Shown here piece after piece: positions 19,928-29,657 of a DNA stretch of 64,000 nt; position 1 is the first letter of the stretch; each line of letters opens with the position of its first letter. The stretch is from Crystallibacter permensis (lineage in GTDB: Bacteria > Actinomycetota > Actinomycetes > Actinomycetales > Micrococcaceae): assembly GCF_025960875.1 (NCBI RefSeq), contig NZ_JAODLR010000007.1:62001-126000 (forward strand), written 5' to 3'. Below the pieces are notes generated by a model that did not search any database, was not told the DNA's origin, and saw only the letters and a list, made by a program, of their open reading frames with translations. The position numbers were made by a program, and so were the translations under genes.

Positions 19928-21931
19928 ATGAGCGCTCACCACCGGTCCTCCCGGTACGGACGGTACACTGGCGGACCCGATCCGCTCGCCCCGCCGGTTG
20001 ATCTGGCCGAGGCACTTGACGCGGTCGCCGAAGAAGTCATGGCAGGCTACTCGCCCCGGCAGGCCCTGCAGGAGTTCCTGCGCCGCGGCGGCCGGGACCG
20101 GGAAGGGCTGGATGACCTCGCCGGCCGTGTTCAGCAACGACGACAGGACCTGCTGAGTCGCCACCGGCTGGACGGCACCCTCAGCGAAGTCCGGAAGCTT
20201 CTCGACACCGCCGTGCTGGAGGAACGCAAGCAGTTGGCCCGCGACGCCATGATGGACAACACCGATCGCGCATTCCGGGAGATGCAGCTGCAGAATTTGC
20301 CCTCGTCCACCGCCGCAGCGGTCAATGAGCTCGCCTCCTATGACTGGCAGTCGAGCACGGCACGGGAGGCCTACGAACGGATCAAGGACCTGCTGGGCCG
20401 AGAGGTTCTTGACCAGCGGTTCGCCGGCATGAAACAGGCGCTCGAGAATGCCAGCGACGAAGACCGCGAAGCCGTGAGCGGTATGCTGCGCGATCTCAAC
20501 AAGCTGCTCGACAAACACCGGCGCGGCGAGGACACCGACGAAGACTTTCAGAAGTTCATGTCTCGACACGGCAGCTTCTTTCCGGAGAATCCGGAATCAG
20601 TCGAGGAGCTGATCGATGCCCTGGCCCAGCGGGCAGCCGCAGCCCAGCGGCTCCTGCAATCCATGTCGCAGGAGCAGCGCGATGAGCTGATGCGTCTGTC
20701 GGCCCAAGCGTTCGGCTCGCCCGAACTGATGGCGCAGCTCGATCAGCTCGACGCGAGCCTGCGCACCCTGCGCCCCGGCGAGGACTGGACTGGTTCGGAA
20801 CGTTTCGAGGGACAGGAAGGGCTCGGGCTGGGTGACGGCACAGGAGTGCTCCAGGACATCGCCGAACTCGACGAGCTCGCCGAACAGCTCTCCCAGTCCT
20901 ACAACGGATCACGTCTGGATGATCTGGACTTGGACGCCCTCGCACGCCAACTCGGTCAGAATGCGGCCGTATCGGCCCGCGCTCTCGTGGACATCGAACG
21001 GGCGATGCAGGACGGCGGGTATCTGCGGCGCGGTCCCGACGGCGACCTCCGGTTGTCGCCACAGGCTATGCGGCGACTGGGGAAGTCGCTGTTGCGGGAC
21101 ACTGCCAAGCAGCTCTCCGGCCGCCAAGGACGCCGGGATACGCGTGTCGCCGGGGCCGCGGGCGATCAGACCGGTTCCAGCCGTGAGTGGCAGTTCGGGG
21201 ACGCCGAGCCGTGGGACGTCACTCGCACCATAACGAACGCGATCCGCCGGACGATGGCCGACGGCGGCGATCCGAGCCGCGGCTTGCGCCTCGGTGCGGG
21301 TGACATTGAGGTGGCGGAAACGGAGGCCCGTACTCAAGCCGCCGTCGTCCTGCTCGTCGATGTGTCGTTCTCGATGGCCGCCGAGGGACGCTGGGTGCCG
21401 ATGAAACGCACGGCGCTCGCCTTGCACCAACTCGTCTCAACCCGTTTTCGTGGGGACCGGCTGCAGCTGATTACTTTCGGCCGTTACGCGCAGTCGATGG
21501 ACATCGGCGACCTCACGGCCCTACCGGCGCTCCGGGAGCAGGGAACAAACCTGCATCACGGCCTGCTGCTGGCCAATCGCTTCTTCCGGCGGCACCCTTC
21601 AATGCAGCCCGTCCTCCTTGTGGTGACCGACGGCGAACCTACTGCGCACCTGCTGGCGGAGGGCGAGTCGTGGTTCTCCTGGCCGCCCGATCCGGAGACA
21701 ATCCGCGTAACAGTGGCCGAACTCGACCGGCTTGGACGTGCCGGCACCCAAGCCACGTTCTTCCGGCTCGGCGACGACCCAGGGCTCGCGCGGTTCGTGC
21801 AAAATATGGTCCGGCGGATCGACGGCCGGGTCGTCGCTCCAGAGGCCGGGGAACTCGGTGCAGCCGTTGTGGGGGAGTACCTCCGCGCCCACTTCCACGG
21901 CATCTACGACGACGTCGATTGGGGTTCGTAG
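19928..21931 (+). CDS. VWA-domain protein, partner of the MoxR-like ATPase
   Basis: 667 residues. Most of the protein is helical (residues 1-450). The C-terminal VWA domain has the metal-ion-dependent adhesion motif DVSFS (VVLLVDVSFSMAAEG) and later threonine and aspartate positions (GTNLHHG, VVTDGEPTAH). Homologues pair with the ATPase as a chelatase-like or remodelling complex (Rv0959 type). There is no signal peptide, so it is cytoplasmic. The partner target is unknown. Confidence 0.85.
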   Translation: MSAHHRSSRYGRYTGGPDPLAPPVDLAEALDAVAEEVMAGYSPRQALQEFLRRGGRDREGLDDLAGRVQQRRQDLLSRHRLDGTLSEVRKLLDTAVLEERKQLARDAMMDNTDRAFREMQLQNLPSSTAAAVNELASYDWQSSTAREAYERIKDLLGREVLDQRFAGMKQALENASDEDREAVSGMLRDLNKLLDKHRRGEDTDEDFQKFMSRHGSFFPENPESVEELIDALAQRAAAAQRLLQSMSQEQRDELMRLSAQAFGSPELMAQLDQLDASLRTLRPGEDWTGSERFEGQEGLGLGDGTGVLQDIAELDELAEQLSQSYNGSRLDDLDLDALARQLGQNAAVSARALVDIERAMQDGGYLRRGPDGDLRLSPQAMRRLGKSLLRDTAKQLSGRQGRRDTRVAGAAGDQTGSSREWQFGDAEPWDVTRTITNAIRRTMADGGDPSRGLRLGAGDIEVAETEARTQAAVVLLVDVSFSMAAEGRWVPMKRTALALHQLVSTRFRGDRLQLITFGRYAQSMDIGDLTALPALREQGTNLHHGLLLANRFFRRHPSMQPVLLVVTDGEPTAHLLAEGESWFSWPPDPETIRVTVAELDRLGRAGTQATFFRLGDDPGLARFVQNMVRRIDGRVVAPEAGELGAAVVGEYLRAHFHGIYDDVDWGS

Positions 21932-22009
21932 ACCCCCGCTGCCAGTCTCCGGTTCCTGACAGCAGTGCGAAGTTCCCCGGCTTCGGCACCCGCTACGCAG
22001 CGGGCGAAC

Positions 22010-22456
22010 CTAGGGTGCTTCTGTAGGCGAAATAGCCAAGGCCCACATCCCTTTGGTGTTCGCTGCGTGCACCTTTACAGCGATTTCTCCTACTGGCAGT
22101 TCCATGGTGGTGGTAACAGCTGGGCCGCATGGAGTGATCCCGGATCCGAGCTCACCGCCGGTCCCGGTGATCTTCACCGAGATCGAAGTAGGACCCTTGC
22201 AAGCAATGCTGATGCTGTGCCAGCCGGGCTGTCCAGGTGTGAAGCTCATTCCGGCTTCGCTGCCCGGCGCTATGCCACCGGCGCCACCTGAGACTCCCTC
22301 GGCCTGCCACAGGTCAGAACCGAAGACTTCCTGAGCCCACGTATTCGGATCGCGTTCTTGGAAGCTCACTGAGTTCGTCGACTCGCCACCCACGCATGCA
22401 GTCAATCCAAGCAGCAGTATTGCGCCGGAAGCGACAGGTGTCCAACGACGGGTCAT
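22010..22456 (-). CDS. Putative lipoprotein (148 aa)
   Basis: A signal peptide (MTRRWTPVASGAILLLGLTACVG) ends in the lipobox LTAC, so Cys21 would be lipid-modified and the protein anchored outside the membrane. The rest is a small beta-rich domain (WHSISIACKGPTSISVKI, LPVGEIAVKVHAANTKGMW). No binding motif is recognised. Confidence 0.8.
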   Translation of the reverse strand: MTRRWTPVASGAILLLGLTACVGGESTNSVSFQERDPNTWAQEVFGSDLWQAEGVSGGAGGIAPGSEAGMSFTPGQPGWHSISIACKGPTSISVKITGTGGELGSGITPCGPAVTTTMELPVGEIAVKVHAANTKGMWALAISPTEAP

Positions 22457-22683
22457 ATCCGCAGCCTAGCCGACAACGCCAACGTTGGTCAGCAGTAAGT
22501 GCCGAAGGCTGCTCATGATGGCTTGTCGCACTCCGGTACGCACCACCGTCCGGGGACACAATCCCAAACTCGAGCTGCGGGAACCGCCGCGCGCGTCGCT
22601 GTGCTCACCGCGACCGGAGCCCTCCATTACGGACAGAAATTAGCTGCTATGAACGGCGTGCGCAGATCACGACTTAGGTGGGG

Positions 22684-23928
22684 TCATGATCCAGGGCGCC
22701 CCGGCCACTCCTTGCCTGCCCATGGGTCATAATCAGCGATGAGCTCTTCCTGCGGTGGACGCTCCGCTTCGGGGACGTGCTGCAGGTTCACCCGCACCCT
22801 GTACCAAAGCGAGCTCGATCCGCGCATTCCATCCACGAGCACATCGGCCGGGTGCAGGGCTTGGACGAGATCCGCATGCCGGGTCTTCCACTGATCGAGC
22901 GCCGCGAGTGCCTCGGGCTTGGTCTTGGTGCGTGCCACCTCGATGAGCGGCATCATCGACTGCCGGCGGCCGGAGCCGTCGCCGCCGCGTGGCGGCTTCT
23001 CGGCCGGGCCGAGCTCGGCTGCCAAGGCGAGGAGTCCGTCAAGTGTGCCGACCGCGTCGTCGATACCGGCGTGTGGATCTCCCAGCTCGGCGAACCGCTC
23101 GGGCACCGTGCGCACGGTGAATTGTTCGGGCCGGGTGGAGCGGACCTCCTCCCAGGCGAGCGGCGTCGAGACGCGGGCATCGGGCAGGGACCGGACCGAG
23201 TACGCCGACGCCACAGTGCGGTCCTTGGCATTCTGGTTGAAGTCGACGAACACGCTCTCGCCGCGCTCCTCCTTCCACCACCGAGCGGTGGCGAGGCCGG
23301 GAGCGCGGTTCTCGACCTCACGGGCGAGGGTCTCGGCGGCGAGCCGCACGTCGCGGTACGACCACTTCGGTGCAATGCGCACCAGAATGTGGAGTCCGCG
23401 TGACCCGCTCGTCTTCGGCCAACCCACCAGCCCCACGTCGTCGAGCACCTCGCGCGCTACATACGCGACGTCGACGATCTGCGACCAGTCGACACCCGGC
23501 ATCGGATCGAGGTCGACCCGCAGCTCGTCGGGGTGCTCGAGGTCCTCGGCGCGCACAGGGTGCGGGTTGAGGTCCAGGCATCCAAGATTCACCACCCAGG
23601 CCAAGCCGGCTGCATCCCGGATGACAGTCTCTTCGGCTGATGTCCCCGACGCATAGTGCAGGGTTGTTGTGTCGATGAAATCGGGGTGGTTTTCTGGCAC
23701 GCGCTTCTGAAAGAAAGGCTCAGCGTCGATGCCCTTCGGGAAGCGTTTGAGCACCATCGGGCGGCCGCCGGCGCCACGCAGCGCACCCTCCGCGACGGAG
23801 AGGTAGTAACGAACCAGATCGAGTTTCGTCAGCCCGGGCTCGGGGAAAACCATTTTGTCCGGACTCGAGATGCGGACCTCGGAGCCGGCGATGGTGAGGA
23901 TTTCGGCCGGGGTTTTCGACGGCGTCAT
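22684..23928 (-). CDS. LigD-type polymerase/primase (PolDom), stand-alone copy 1
   Basis: 414 residues covering one LigD polymerase domain with a C-terminal extension, but no ligase or nuclease domain. Conserved parts include ISSPDKMVFPEPGLTKLDLV, LKRFPKGID, the metal-binding DLDP (139-142), KTSGSRGLHILVRI and VFVDFNQNAKDRTVASAYS. Such enzymes resemble PolD1/PolD2 of mycobacteria and add or fill nucleotides at broken ends in non-homologous end joining or repair synthesis. A second copy lies 12 kb away (34843), with different neighbours. Confidence 0.85.
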   Translation of the reverse strand: MTPSKTPAEILTIAGSEVRISSPDKMVFPEPGLTKLDLVRYYLSVAEGALRGAGGRPMVLKRFPKGIDAEPFFQKRVPENHPDFIDTTTLHYASGTSAEETVIRDAAGLAWVVNLGCLDLNPHPVRAEDLEHPDELRVDLDPMPGVDWSQIVDVAYVAREVLDDVGLVGWPKTSGSRGLHILVRIAPKWSYRDVRLAAETLAREVENRAPGLATARWWKEERGESVFVDFNQNAKDRTVASAYSVRSLPDARVSTPLAWEEVRSTRPEQFTVRTVPERFAELGDPHAGIDDAVGTLDGLLALAAELGPAEKPPRGGDGSGRRQSMMPLIEVARTKTKPEALAALDQWKTRHADLVQALHPADVLVDGMRGSSSLWYRVRVNLQHVPEAERPPQEELIADYDPWAGKEWPGRPGS

Positions 23929-23990
23929 TCCACCACGCTAGCAACGATCGGCGGTCCCAGCCACAGGTTGGTGATGTCGACTGGACGGTG

Positions 23991-24413
23991 CTACTCGGCA
24001 GACGGTCGCTTTCGTTGCTGTTTCGTCGCCGCACGCTGTTGCTTTGCGGCGAGGCGCCGTCGGTTCGAACCACGGGTGGGTTTGGTCGCCCGGCGGCGAG
24101 CAGCCTCGGGAGCAAGACCTTGCGCCACGAGGTCGGCGAGTTTGGCCAGTGCTATCTCGCGATTGCGCAACTGGGAGCGCCGCTCGGAGGCGGTCACCGT
24201 GATCACTCCGGCGGTGAGTCGTGACCCGAGACGCTCGACCAGCATCTGCCGTTGCACATCCGAAAGCGCTGCCGAGTCGGCGACGTTCCACGAGAGCTCG
24301 ACGCGGCTGTCCGAAGTGTTGACGTGTTGGCCCCCTGGCCCGGACGAACGCGAGAACCGCCAGCTCAGTTCCGACGCGGGAATCGTGAGCGCGCGCGACA
24401 CCTCCAGATCCAT
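23991..24413 (-). CDS. arfB: ArfB-type peptidyl-tRNA hydrolase (ribosome rescue)
   Basis: 140 residues: a compact release-factor domain 3 with the catalytic GGQ (SSGPGGQHVN, near residues 24-33), followed by a basic C-terminal tail (RRRATKPTRGSNRRRLAAKQQRAATKQQRKR). The tail enters the empty mRNA channel of stalled ribosomes in ArfB/YaeJ. It frees ribosomes stuck on truncated messages. Size and domain order match the family. Confidence 0.88.
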   Translation of the reverse strand: MDLEVSRALTIPASELSWRFSRSSGPGGQHVNTSDSRVELSWNVADSAALSDVQRQMLVERLGSRLTAGVITVTASERRSQLRNREIALAKLADLVAQGLAPEAARRRATKPTRGSNRRRLAAKQQRAATKQQRKRPSAE

Positions 24414-24510
24414 ATAACCAGCCTTGCACAGTATTGGAGTTTTCCCTGCTGCAGGGAGTTCCCAGCCGCGTCATGAATGACTAGGCTGTGCGGATGGATA
24501 GGAGCCAGTC

Positions 24511-25338
24511 ATGACCACGCGTACTTATCCACCAGGTGTCCCGTGCTGGATCGATACGGAGCAGCCCGATGTCGAGGCAGCCATCGAATTCTACGGCGGC
24601 ATCTTCGGCTGGATGTTTGAAGACGTGATGCCTCCGGAATCGCCGGACCGCTATGTGATTGCCAAGCTCGATGGCCAGGACGTCGGCGCTATCGCCGGCC
24701 CCCGCGAGGGGACTGCCAAGTGGAACACCTACGTCTCCGTGGACAGCGCGGATGCCGCGGCAGAGCGTCTGGTTGCAGCCGGTGCCGTTCTCCGATCGGC
24801 GCCGGCCGATGCGGGAGAGGGCGGCCGCGGTGCCTTGCTGACCGATCCGGAGGGGGTCGAGTTCCGCATTTGGGAAGCCAAACGGCGGCCGGGCGTGCAG
24901 CTGGCCAACCAGCCGGGAGCATGGAATTTCAGCGATCTTCACACGAGCCGTGCCGATGCCGCCACCGCGTTCTATGAGCAGGCGTTCGGCTGGCAAGTAG
25001 ACGACGTCGGCTTCGGCAAGTTGATCCGCCGTCCCGGCTATGGCGACCACCTGGAAGCGACGATCGACCCAGGCATTAGAGCACGGCAGTCGGAGATCGC
25101 CACCCCGGTGGGTTTCGAGGATGCGGTCGCTTGGCTGGCTCCGGTTGCCCCTGACGAGGTGCCGCATTGGCATGTCTCGTTCACAGTGGCCGATCGCGAC
25201 CAGACCGTGGTTGACGCTGAGCGGCTGGGCGCGAAAGTCCTTGGGCAGGACGACAACGAATGGACCCGCAGCGCATTGATCCGTGACCCCCAGGGAGCGG
25301 AGTTCACCGCCAGCCAATTCGCGCCGACTGGCTTCTGA
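24511..25338 (+). CDS. VOC-family two-domain glyoxalase-like protein
   Basis: 275 residues built from two VOC repeats: residues 1-125 (GVPCWIDTEQPDVEAAIEFYGGIFGW, DPEGVEFRIWE) and about 145-270 (WNFSDLHTSRADAATAFYEQAFGW, DPQGAEFTASQF). The pattern is that of glyoxalase/bleomycin-resistance/dioxygenase proteins, but without a clear full set of metal ligands. The start has AGGAG upstream (ATG). Likely cytoplasmic; substrate unknown. Confidence 0.82.
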   Translation: MTTRTYPPGVPCWIDTEQPDVEAAIEFYGGIFGWMFEDVMPPESPDRYVIAKLDGQDVGAIAGPREGTAKWNTYVSVDSADAAAERLVAAGAVLRSAPADAGEGGRGALLTDPEGVEFRIWEAKRRPGVQLANQPGAWNFSDLHTSRADAATAFYEQAFGWQVDDVGFGKLIRRPGYGDHLEATIDPGIRARQSEIATPVGFEDAVAWLAPVAPDEVPHWHVSFTVADRDQTVVDAERLGAKVLGQDDNEWTRSALIRDPQGAEFTASQFAPTGF

Positions 25339-25391
25339 AAGAGAAGCGGGTCCGGCGGGAGGGACGTGGCGCCGTCGTCGTAATTCTTCAA

Positions 25392-26864
25392 TCAGCGGGT
25401 GGGGAGGGGCTCGCCGCCCTGCAGGCCGGCGTGGTGGTCTGCGACGATCATCCGCCGGGCGATGATGGAGCCGATCAGCGAGGTTAGCGCGATGGCAAAC
25501 AGCAGGATGGCCGGGCCCAGCGAGCTGCCGCCCGTCATGGTGAGGATCCAGGCGGCGAGCGCCGGCATGAACCCGGCAATGATGCCGGAGATGTTCGCCG
25601 AAAGTGCAATGGCGGAATAGCGCAGCCGGATCGGGAAGAGCTGGGTGAGCGTTGTTCCCACGGGTGCGTAGGGAATGGAGGCGAACCCCAGCCCCAGGAT
25701 CATGGCCACGGTGATCAGCAGGGAACTGCGCGTGTCCACCAGCCAGAAGATCGGGAAGGCAACGACGACGGCGATCACGTAGCCGATCACCACCATTTTG
25801 GCCGGGGTGATCCGGTCTGCCACCTTGCCGGCGATCGTCATCGAAATGATCTGTGCGACGGCGCCCCACGAGATGGCGGTGAGGATCACCGTGGGCTCCA
25901 GCTCCAGGACTCTGCTGACGTAGCTGATCATGAACGTGGTGAGCAGGAAGAAGCCGGCGTTGCCGAACAAATAGGTGCAGATGCCCACAACCAGGCGGCC
26001 GGGGATGTGCCGGAAGATCTCGACCACCGGGATGGTCTTGTGCGCGCCCGGTGCGGCGTCGGCGGCGGCGGCACGGTAGTCGGGCGTTTCGTCCACGGCC
26101 AGCCGGAGCCAGACACCGACTGCCACGAGCACGATCGAAATCAGGTACGGGATCCGCCAGCCCCATTCGAGGAACTGGTCCCCGGTCCAGGCCACCACGC
26201 CGGCCACGATCAGGCTGGACAGCAGGGTGCCGGTGGGGGAGCCGAGCTGGACGACGGCGCCGTAGAATCCGCGCTTCTCCGGCGGTGCGGACTCGACGGC
26301 CATCAGGGTGGCACCGCCCCATTCGCCGCCGGTTGCCAGTCCCTGGACGAAACGCAGCGCGGCCAGCAGGATCGGCGCCACGATGCCCGCCGTCTCGAAG
26401 GTCGGCAGCACGCCGATAAGGGCGGATGCCACACCCATAACCACGATCGTGATGACGAGGATGCCCTTACGGCCCAGCCGGTCGCCGAAGTGGCCGAAGA
26501 CCAGTGCTCCGAGCGGCCGGCCGATAAAGCCGACGCCGAAGGTCAGGAAGGCCTGGATGGTGCGCAGCGCGGGGTCGTCGCCGCCGAAGAACAGCGGGGC
26601 GAAGACGATCGCGGCGGTGGTACCGAACAGGAAGAAGTCGTACCACTCCAGGGAGGTTCCCACGTAGGAACCCCAGAGTGCTCTGCGCGCTTTTTTCGGG
26701 TCGGTCTGGATAGGGGCCAGCGGTGCGGCGTCGTCGGTTTCTCCGGGGATATGGATGCGCCGATGGTGGGGGTGGCCTGACCGCCCGGGTTCGGAGGGAG
26801 GCGTTGTATTCAAGGTTCCGTCCTTATCGTCGTCGTAACGGTCTTCGGCAGCGGTTGTTGCCAC
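25392..26864 (-). CDS. MHS-family MFS transporter (metabolite:H+ symporter)
   Basis: 490 residues with about 12 transmembrane helices after a long acidic N-terminus. Motifs: WGSYVGTSLEWYDFFLFGTTAAIVF, the loop GHFGDRLGRKG (the MFS A motif), GLATGGEWGGATLM, and DETPDY in the cytoplasmic loop. These define the MHS subfamily that imports organic acids or similar compounds (compare ShiA, YhjE). The substrate cannot be read. Divergent from hrpB. Confidence 0.85.
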   Translation of the reverse strand: MATTAAEDRYDDDKDGTLNTTPPSEPGRSGHPHHRRIHIPGETDDAAPLAPIQTDPKKARRALWGSYVGTSLEWYDFFLFGTTAAIVFAPLFFGGDDPALRTIQAFLTFGVGFIGRPLGALVFGHFGDRLGRKGILVITIVVMGVASALIGVLPTFETAGIVAPILLAALRFVQGLATGGEWGGATLMAVESAPPEKRGFYGAVVQLGSPTGTLLSSLIVAGVVAWTGDQFLEWGWRIPYLISIVLVAVGVWLRLAVDETPDYRAAAADAAPGAHKTIPVVEIFRHIPGRLVVGICTYLFGNAGFFLLTTFMISYVSRVLELEPTVILTAISWGAVAQIISMTIAGKVADRITPAKMVVIGYVIAVVVAFPIFWLVDTRSSLLITVAMILGLGFASIPYAPVGTTLTQLFPIRLRYSAIALSANISGIIAGFMPALAAWILTMTGGSSLGPAILLFAIALTSLIGSIIARRMIVADHHAGLQGGEPLPTR

Positions 26865-26935
26865 TCATGATGCTCCTTTGGCCCGACGAACGGAAGGGCT
26901 GCGCCCCTGCAACAGGACCAAGGCACAATGGAGGC

Positions 26936-29632
26936 GTGACTTCTGCGTACCTCTCCTCCGGCCCCGCAAACAGCCCCGGCCTCTTCGACCTGGCCGCCAT
27001 CGGTGCCGGCCTGGTCTTTGCCGAGTCGTTGGGGGAGCTGGCCGAGGCGATCAGTGCGGGCGGCCCGGCCGGATCCGCGGTGGTGCAGGCTCCTCCCGGT
27101 ACCGGCAAGACCACCCTGGTGGCGCCGCTGCTGGCGAACCTGGCTTGGAGCAGGGGCGGAGGGGATGCCCGGGACAAGGGCGGCCTTCCCCGCGTTGTGG
27201 TCACCCAGCCGCGGCGTGTTGCTGCACGCTCTGCTGCACGTCGTCTCGCCGCTTTGGACGGCACGCGGCTGGGCGACCGCGTTGGGTACACGGTCCGGGG
27301 TGAACGCCGGACCGGCGCTGGAACGCTGGTCGAGTTCGTCACGCCGGGCATCCTGCTGCGCCGTCTGCTCGCGGATCCGGGGCTGGAAGGCACGGATGCG
27401 GTGATCCTTGACGAGGTCCACGAACGCGGGCTCGAGACCGACCTGCTGCTGGGCATGCTCGCCGAAGTCCGCGAACTACGCGGCGATCTGACGTTCGTGG
27501 CAATGTCCGCTACCCTCGACGCCCCGCGCTTCGCCGCTTTGATCGGTAAGTACGACGGCGAGGGGCCGGCTACCGTTGTCGATTGTCCTTCCGCACTCCA
27601 TCCCTTGGAAACAGTCTGGGCGCCGGCAGCGGTGGCACGGCTGGACGGACGCGGCGTCACCCGCGCCTTCCTGGACCACGTCGCGGATACGGCGGCGGCG
27701 TCGCATCAGGAAGCGCTCGCAGCCGACGCGGGGATTGATGCGCTGGTCTTCGTGCCCGGTGCCTGGGAAGTTTCCCACGTCGCCTCCCGCATCCGGAACC
27801 GGGTGCGCAGCCACGGTGCGGGGACCGAGGTACTGGAACTGCATGGGCAGGCCGGGCCGGCGGCGCAGGACCGGGCGGTCTCCGGCCGGGAGCCAGGCGA
27901 ACCGCCGCGGATCATCGTGTCCACGGCGCTCGCCGAATCCTCGCTGACGGTTCCGGGCGTCCGGCTGGTGGTCGACGCGGGTCTGTCGCGGGAGCCACGG
28001 CGGGATGCCGCCCGGGGCATGTCCGGCCTGGTCACCGTGTCCTGCTCCCGTGCGTCCGCCGAGCAGCGTGCGGGACGCGCCGCGCGGCAGGGCCCGGGCA
28101 CGGTGGTGCGTTGTTATGACCAGAAGACTTTCGGGGCTGCAGCGGCCCACCGGACACCCGAGATCATGGCCGCGGACCTGACCGGTGCGGCGCTGGTTCT
28201 GGCTTGCTGGGGCGCGCCCGGCGGCCAGGGACTTGCCCTGCCGGACGATCCTCCCCGGAATGCGATGGACGAGGCCGTCGAGGTGCTGCGCGATCTCGGC
28301 GCCGTGGAGCCCTCCGGGCATGCCACGGAGCTGGGCAGGACTCTCGCCCGGATTCCGGCGGACCCAAGATTGGGGCGCGCCTTGCTGGACGGCTCCGCTC
28401 TGCTGCGGCGTTCCGCCACAACAAAACAGACCACCGCGGCGGAGATTGTCGCTATGGTCTCCGGCGATCTGCGAGCGCCGGGGGCAGACCTCACCCGCCT
28501 GCTGTCCGCGCTGCGTGCGGGGCAGGAACCCGCGGCCGCGCGCTGGGTAGAGGAGGTGCGGCGGCTGGAGGGAATCGTGCGCGAGGAGGTTTCCGGCGTC
28601 GTACTTGATGGGGAACCATCGGAGCCTGTGCCGGAGGGTGATGCGGTGGGGTTCGTCGTCGCGCTGGCGTTCCCCGGCCGGGTGGCCCGCCGTGTTCCGG
28701 GCGGGGGACCGGAACAGTATCTGCTGGCCTCCGGTACCCGGGCTGGCCTGCCCTCCGGCAGCACGCTGGCCGGACACGAATGGCTGGCCGTCGCCGAGGT
28801 ATCGAGGGCACAGGGGCGCGCTGCGGCCGGAACCGGCGCCGTGATCCGTTCGGCCGCACCGCTGGCTACGGAGACCGCGGAGGCGGCGGCCCGCCACTTG
28901 CTGGCCGAGGCCGTGGAAGCCTCCTTCGCAAACGGCAGGGTGACGGCCCGGCGGCAACGCAGGCTAGGCGCCATTGTGCTGTCCTCGACTCCGATCCGGC
29001 CCCCGCTGTCCGAGGGGCGCGCCGCAGTGGTCCGCGCGCTGGAGCAGGACGGGCTGTCGGTCATCGGATGGTCGACGGCGGCGGACACTCTGCGCCGCCG
29101 GCTCGCCCTGCTGCACCGCGAACTGGGCGAACCCTGGCCGGACGTTTCCGACGAGGCACTTATTGCACGGCTGGATGAGTGGCTGGCGCCGGAGATCGAG
29201 GCCCTGGCCGGCGGCACTCCGGCGAATGCGGTCAAACTGACCGATCCCTTGCGGCGGCTGCTGCCCTGGCCGGAGGCGGCACGGCTCGGGGAACTGGCAC
29301 CCGAGTCGCTGGAAGTACCGAGCGGTTCGCGGGTGCGGATCGACTACCCCGCGATGGAGGACGGAGGCGGCCGCCCGGTGGTGGCGGTCAAGCTACAGGA
29401 GTGCTTCGGCTGGGCACGGACGCCGCGGCTGGTGGATGAGCGGGTGCCGGTGTTGTTCCATTTACTCTCGCCGGCCCGGCGCCCACTGGCCGTCACGGAT
29501 GATCTTGCCTCGTTCTGGTCCGGACCCTACGCGCAAGTCCGGGCGGAAATGCGCGGCCGCTATCCGAAGCACCCCTGGCCCGAGGATCCCTGGACGGCGC
29601 GGGCGACGGCACGGGTGACGAGGAAAGCATGA
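26936..29632 (+). CDS. hrpB: ATP-dependent helicase HrpB
   Basis: 898 residues from a GTG that follows GGAGG; a longer frame exists upstream but overlaps the divergent transporter. Motifs: APPGTGKTTL (53-61), DEVHERGLETD, SATLDA, and QRAGRAARQGPGTVVRCY. The C-terminal HrpB-specific region (from WPEAARLGELAPESL to KHPWPEDPWTA) is present. DEAH-box helicase of the RNA type, of unclear physiological role (linked to mRNA processing in some species). Confidence 0.9.
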   Translation: MTSAYLSSGPANSPGLFDLAAIGAGLVFAESLGELAEAISAGGPAGSAVVQAPPGTGKTTLVAPLLANLAWSRGGGDARDKGGLPRVVVTQPRRVAARSAARRLAALDGTRLGDRVGYTVRGERRTGAGTLVEFVTPGILLRRLLADPGLEGTDAVILDEVHERGLETDLLLGMLAEVRELRGDLTFVAMSATLDAPRFAALIGKYDGEGPATVVDCPSALHPLETVWAPAAVARLDGRGVTRAFLDHVADTAAASHQEALAADAGIDALVFVPGAWEVSHVASRIRNRVRSHGAGTEVLELHGQAGPAAQDRAVSGREPGEPPRIIVSTALAESSLTVPGVRLVVDAGLSREPRRDAARGMSGLVTVSCSRASAEQRAGRAARQGPGTVVRCYDQKTFGAAAAHRTPEIMAADLTGAALVLACWGAPGGQGLALPDDPPRNAMDEAVEVLRDLGAVEPSGHATELGRTLARIPADPRLGRALLDGSALLRRSATTKQTTAAEIVAMVSGDLRAPGADLTRLLSALRAGQEPAAARWVEEVRRLEGIVREEVSGVVLDGEPSEPVPEGDAVGFVVALAFPGRVARRVPGGGPEQYLLASGTRAGLPSGSTLAGHEWLAVAEVSRAQGRAAAGTGAVIRSAAPLATETAEAAARHLLAEAVEASFANGRVTARRQRRLGAIVLSSTPIRPPLSEGRAAVVRALEQDGLSVIGWSTAADTLRRRLALLHRELGEPWPDVSDEALIARLDEWLAPEIEALAGGTPANAVKLTDPLRRLLPWPEAARLGELAPESLEVPSGSRVRIDYPAMEDGGGRPVVAVKLQECFGWARTPRLVDERVPVLFHLLSPARRPLAVTDDLASFWSGPYAQVRAEMRGRYPKHPWPEDPWTARATARVTRKA

Positions 29633-29657
29633 CCCGAACGGTGTCCGCGCATGCGGC

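Noticed and set aside
27476-28957. Long open frame antisense to hrpB (493 codons)
   Set aside because: It mirrors the wobble pattern of a high-GC gene with clear helicase motifs on the other strand; the product is rich in arginine, glycine and histidine with no domain.
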